Assembly: GCF_003403075.1 (NCBI RefSeq)
Contig: NZ_CP031557.1
Location: forward strand, 1,116,001-1,180,000
DNA: 64,000 nt
Direction of reading: 5' to 3'
DNA from: Flavobacterium psychrotrophum
GTDB taxonomy: Bacteria; Bacteroidota; Bacteroidia; Flavobacteriales; Flavobacteriaceae
In this document: one piece after another, positions 61,700-64,000 of the stretch
How positions within the stretch are numbered: position 1 is the stretch's first letter
Layout: each line of letters opens with the position of its first letter
Position numbers and translations under genes: made by a program
Notes under the pieces: generated by a model
The model's input: only the letters and a program-made list of their open reading frames with translations
The model's database searches: none
Told to the model about the DNA's origin: nothing

Positions 61700-63589
61700 A
61701 TGAGTAAAATAATCGGAATCGACTTAGGAACAACCAACTCCTGCGTATCAGTAATGGAAGGCGGAGAGCCGGTAGTTATTGCAAATGCAGAAGGAAAAAG
61801 GACAACCCCGTCGGTAATTGCCTTTGTAGAGGGTGGCGAAATTAAAGTGGGCGACCCGGCTAAAAGGCAAGCGGTTACCAACCCAACAAAAACTATTGCT
61901 TCTATTAAGCGTTTTATGGGAAACAAATTCTCTGAAAGCAGCAAAGAAGCTCAAAATGTACCTTACAGTGTTGTAAAAGGTGATAATGATACACCTCGTG
62001 TAGACATTAACGGCCGTCTTTACACACCACAGGAACTATCTGCAATGACATTGCAGAAAATGAAAAAAACTGCCGAAGATTATCTTGGGCAAACAGTAAC
62101 TGAAGCGGTTATTACCGTTCCTGCTTATTTTAACGATGCACAGCGCCAGGCTACTAAAGAAGCAGGTGAAATTGCAGGTCTTAAAGTAAGAAGGATCATC
62201 AACGAGCCTACAGCAGCAGCACTTGCTTATGGCCTTGATAAAATGGGTAAAGACCAGAAAATTGCAGTTTATGACTTAGGTGGTGGTACTTTTGATATCT
62301 CTATCCTTGAGCTTGGCGACGGCGTTTTTGAAGTACTTTCTACAAATGGTGATACGCACCTTGGTGGAGATGACTTTGACCAGGTACTTATTGACTGGTT
62401 AGCAAACGACTTTAACAGCGAAGAAGGTATTGACCTTCGTAAAGACCCAATGGCTCTTCAGCGCCTGAAAGAAGCTGCTGAAAAAGCTAAAGTAGAACTT
62501 TCATCTTCTACTCAAACAGAAATTAACCTTCCGTATGTAACGGCTACGGCTTCTGGCCCTAAGCACTTAGTTAAAACCCTTACAAGGGCTAAATTTGAGC
62601 AGCTTGCAGATGAACTTGTAAAACGTTCTATGGAGCCGGTTGCTAAGGCACTTAAAGATGCAGGCCTTTCTATTTCAGACATCGATGAGGTTATCCTTGT
62701 AGGTGGTTCTACACGTATACCACGTATACAGGAAGAAGTTGAGAAATTCTTTGGAAAAAAACCATCTAAAGGTGTTAACCCGGATGAGGTTGTAGCTATT
62801 GGTGCTGCTATTCAGGGTGGTGTACTTAGCGGAGACGTTAAAGATGTACTACTTCTAGATGTTACTCCACTTTCTCTTGGTATCGAAACTATGGGGGGCG
62901 TTATGACACGTCTAATCGAGTCTAACACAACTATCCCTACAAAAAAATCTCAGGTATTCTCTACAGCTGCTGATAACCAGCCATCTGTTGAAATACACGT
63001 TATACAAGGTGAGCGTTCAATGGCTGCCGATAACAAAACTATTGGCCGTTTCCACCTTGATGGTATTCCTTCTGCTGCAAGGGGTGTACCTCAAATTGAA
63101 GTTACTTTTGATATTGATGCTAACGGTATCATCAAAGTGTCTGCTACTGATAAAGGTACAGGCAAATCTCACGATATCCGTATCGAGGCTTCATCAGGCT
63201 TAACTCCTGAAGAAATCGAAAGGATGCGTAAAGAAGCTGAGGTTAATGCTGAGGCAGACAAACTTGTTAAAGAGAAAGCTGAACTTATAAACAGAGCTGA
63301 CTCTACAATTTTTGAAACTGAGAAGCAGCTTGCTGAGTTTGGTGATAAACTTTCTGACAGTAACAAACAGCCTATTGAAGCTGCACTTGCTGAACTTAAA
63401 GTGGTTTACCAACTTAGAGATACAAACGCTATACAGCCAATACTTGATAAGATTGATGCTGCATGGAAAACTGCTACTGAAGAGATGTACAAACAAGGCG
63501 GAGAGCAAGGTGGCGCACAAGGCCAGCCGGAAGCTGCTCAGGCTGAGGGAGACAACGTTCAGGATGTAGATTTTGAAGAAGTGAAATAA
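61700..63589 (+). CDS. dnaK: Chaperone DnaK (Hsp70)
   Basis: 629 residues from the ATG at 61700. The ATPase domain carries [37 protein letters not shown] and [13 protein letters not shown]. The substrate-binding domain starts at about 385 ([15 protein letters not shown]) and the helical lid runs to the C terminus, which is Gly/Gln-rich ([13 protein letters not shown]) and ends in acidic residues (DVDFEEVK), as usual. It folds and refolds proteins with DnaJ and GrpE, which are not in the window. A strong terminator follows. Confidence 0.97.
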   Translation: MSKIIGIDLGTTNSCVSVMEGGEPVVIANAEGKRTTPSVIAFVEGGEIKVGDPAKRQAVTNPTKTIASIKRFMGNKFSESSKEAQNVPYSVVKGDNDTPRVDINGRLYTPQELSAMTLQKMKKTAEDYLGQTVTEAVITVPAYFNDAQRQATKEAGEIAGLKVRRIINEPTAAALAYGLDKMGKDQKIAVYDLGGGTFDISILELGDGVFEVLSTNGDTHLGGDDFDQVLIDWLANDFNSEEGIDLRKDPMALQRLKEAAEKAKVELSSSTQTEINLPYVTATASGPKHLVKTLTRAKFEQLADELVKRSMEPVAKALKDAGLSISDIDEVILVGGSTRIPRIQEEVEKFFGKKPSKGVNPDEVVAIGAAIQGGVLSGDVKDVLLLDVTPLSLGIETMGGVMTRLIESNTTIPTKKSQVFSTAADNQPSVEIHVIQGERSMAADNKTIGRFHLDGIPSAARGVPQIEVTFDIDANGIIKVSATDKGTGKSHDIRIEASSGLTPEEIERMRKEAEVNAEADKLVKEKAELINRADSTIFETEKQLAEFGDKLSDSNKQPIEAALAELKVVYQLRDTNAIQPILDKIDAAWKTATEEMYKQGGEQGGAQGQPEAAQAEGDNVQDVDFEEVK

Positions 63590-63621
63590 TTACTGATTAA
63601 CATCGGTTAGTAATAAATGCT

Positions 63622-63657
63622 AAACCACTGTAAACTTTAAGTTTACAGTGGTTTTTT
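63622..63657 (+). terminator. Terminator after dnaK
   Basis: 16-bp perfect arms AAACCACTGTAAACTT/AAGTTTACAGTGGTTT around a single T, followed by more T, 32 bases after the stop codon. Confidence 0.9.
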
Positions 63658-63705
63658 CTTTTTCGTTACTTTTTGTTTCTGCTGTTTTTTACTTATTTTT
63701 GATTA

Positions 63706-63775
63706 TATATTTGTACCAGATTTGTACCGGCACTTAAATAGGGACAAAGTGGCACTTATGTATACTTATGGTACC
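63706..63775 (+). promoter_or_regulatory. Promoter and phased GTACC repeats before the last gene
   Basis: TATATTTG (63706-63713) is an exact -7 box. TTTGTACC occurs at 63710-63717 and again at 63721-63728 (11-bp period); GGCACTTA occurs at 63729-63736 and 63751-63758 (22-bp period); GTACC appears a third time at 63771-63775. The phased copies suggest a protein-binding region. Confidence 0.5.
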
Positions 63776-63795
63776 TTAATGGAGAGATATGGGCG

Positions 63796-64000
63796 ATGAA
63801 AAGAATAAATAAACAATGTCTTAACTGCGGTAAGGAATTTTTGCCGAAAACAGTGGCTTCTGTTTACTGCTCTCATATATGTAGTAAAAAAGCATACAAA
63901 CAGAAGATGAAGCGGCTTAAAAATGAGGCGGACGTCAAAGAGCGGGCAGATAAAATACCAGAGAGCAGGGCATTTATTTCTGTCCCTGAAGCTGGCATGC
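63796..64000 (+). CDS. Zinc-finger/helix-turn-helix protein, 5' part
   Basis: The first 68 codons are present and the gene runs off the window. It opens with a four-cysteine zinc finger (Cys8, Cys11, Cys25, Cys29 in CLNCGKEF and YCSHICSKK). A Lys-rich helix follows, then ISVPEAGM, which looks like the start of an excisionase-type helix-turn-helix. Proteins of this build are often found near integrases of Bacteroidetes mobile elements. Too little is visible to be sure of the family. Confidence 0.55.
   Translation, partial: MKRINKQCLNCGKEFLPKTVASVYCSHICSKKAYKQKMKRLKNEADVKERADKIPESRAFISVPEAGM

Noticed and set aside
1..64000. tRNA, rRNA and CRISPR arrays
   Set aside because: No cloverleaf, rRNA block or regularly spaced repeat was seen by reading; a dedicated search would be decisive.

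Overview
The window comes from a member of the Bacteroidetes, most likely a Flavobacterium-like Flavobacteriaceae species. Several signs support this. Secreted proteins carry C-terminal type IX secretion (T9SS) sorting domains. Start codons have A-rich leaders with no Shine-Dalgarno sequence. At least twelve genes have an exact TAnnTTTG box, the Bacteroidetes -7 promoter element, 5-80 bases upstream. Many signal peptides end in Ala-Gln. The 7TMR-DISM kinases, the short flavobacterial MenE and the OMP-type outer-membrane receptor also fit. No rRNA, tRNA or CRISPR array was seen.

Layout. 1-1001: 3' end of a sialate O-acetylesterase gene. 1186-9033: three tandem paralogous 7TMR-DISM histidine kinases, a stand-alone receiver and a receiver-class III nucleotide cyclase. 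9139-12071: a YitT/HD-domain pair, a PPK2 polyphosphate kinase and a degenerate receiver. 12223-17028: pabB, then tilS-dsbD. 17248-19296: a T9SS-exported CotH-like protein, followed by a 166-bp imperfect inverted-repeat element. 19655-31368: helicase, ThuA protein, aldo/keto reductase, small secreted protein, M1 peptidase, MscS channel, DUF763 protein, carboxylesterase and an Lrp regulator. 31557-34163: a PLP gamma-lyase, then a frameshifted DUF7660 pseudogene and an ankyrin protein that look like relics of an immunity-type locus. 34271-46185: DPP4-like peptidase, outer-membrane receptor, ArsC-like protein, CAAX protease, MenE, a short-chain dehydrogenase, a second M1 peptidase and a patatin. 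46363-54847: glycosyltransferase, acyltransferase E2, delta-60 repeat protein, an MFS transporter, NudK-like hydrolase, a small membrane protein and PdxH. 54987-61420: sixA-ppk1-ppx, then two single-domain receivers and a PAS histidine kinase on the other strand. 61700-63589: dnaK. 63796-end: start of a zinc-finger/HTH protein that may mark the edge of an accessory element.

How the parts fit. Two signalling loci stand out. In the first, three membrane sensors sharing almost one kinase core are placed to feed two receivers, one of which makes a cyclic nucleotide. In the second, a kinase and two Rcp1-like receivers adjoin a polyphosphate-cycle operon. PPK2 elsewhere in the window could recharge nucleotides from the same polyphosphate. 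Most other genes are housekeeping or cell-envelope functions with their own promoters and terminators.

Small mobile or repeat-derived signals are scattered through the window: a near-perfect 39-bp palindrome inserted in frame in pabB, a possible AT-rich insert in the E2 linker, the 166-bp inverted-repeat element, and a repeat-like sequence near 42.5 kb. I found no complete defence system or prophage.
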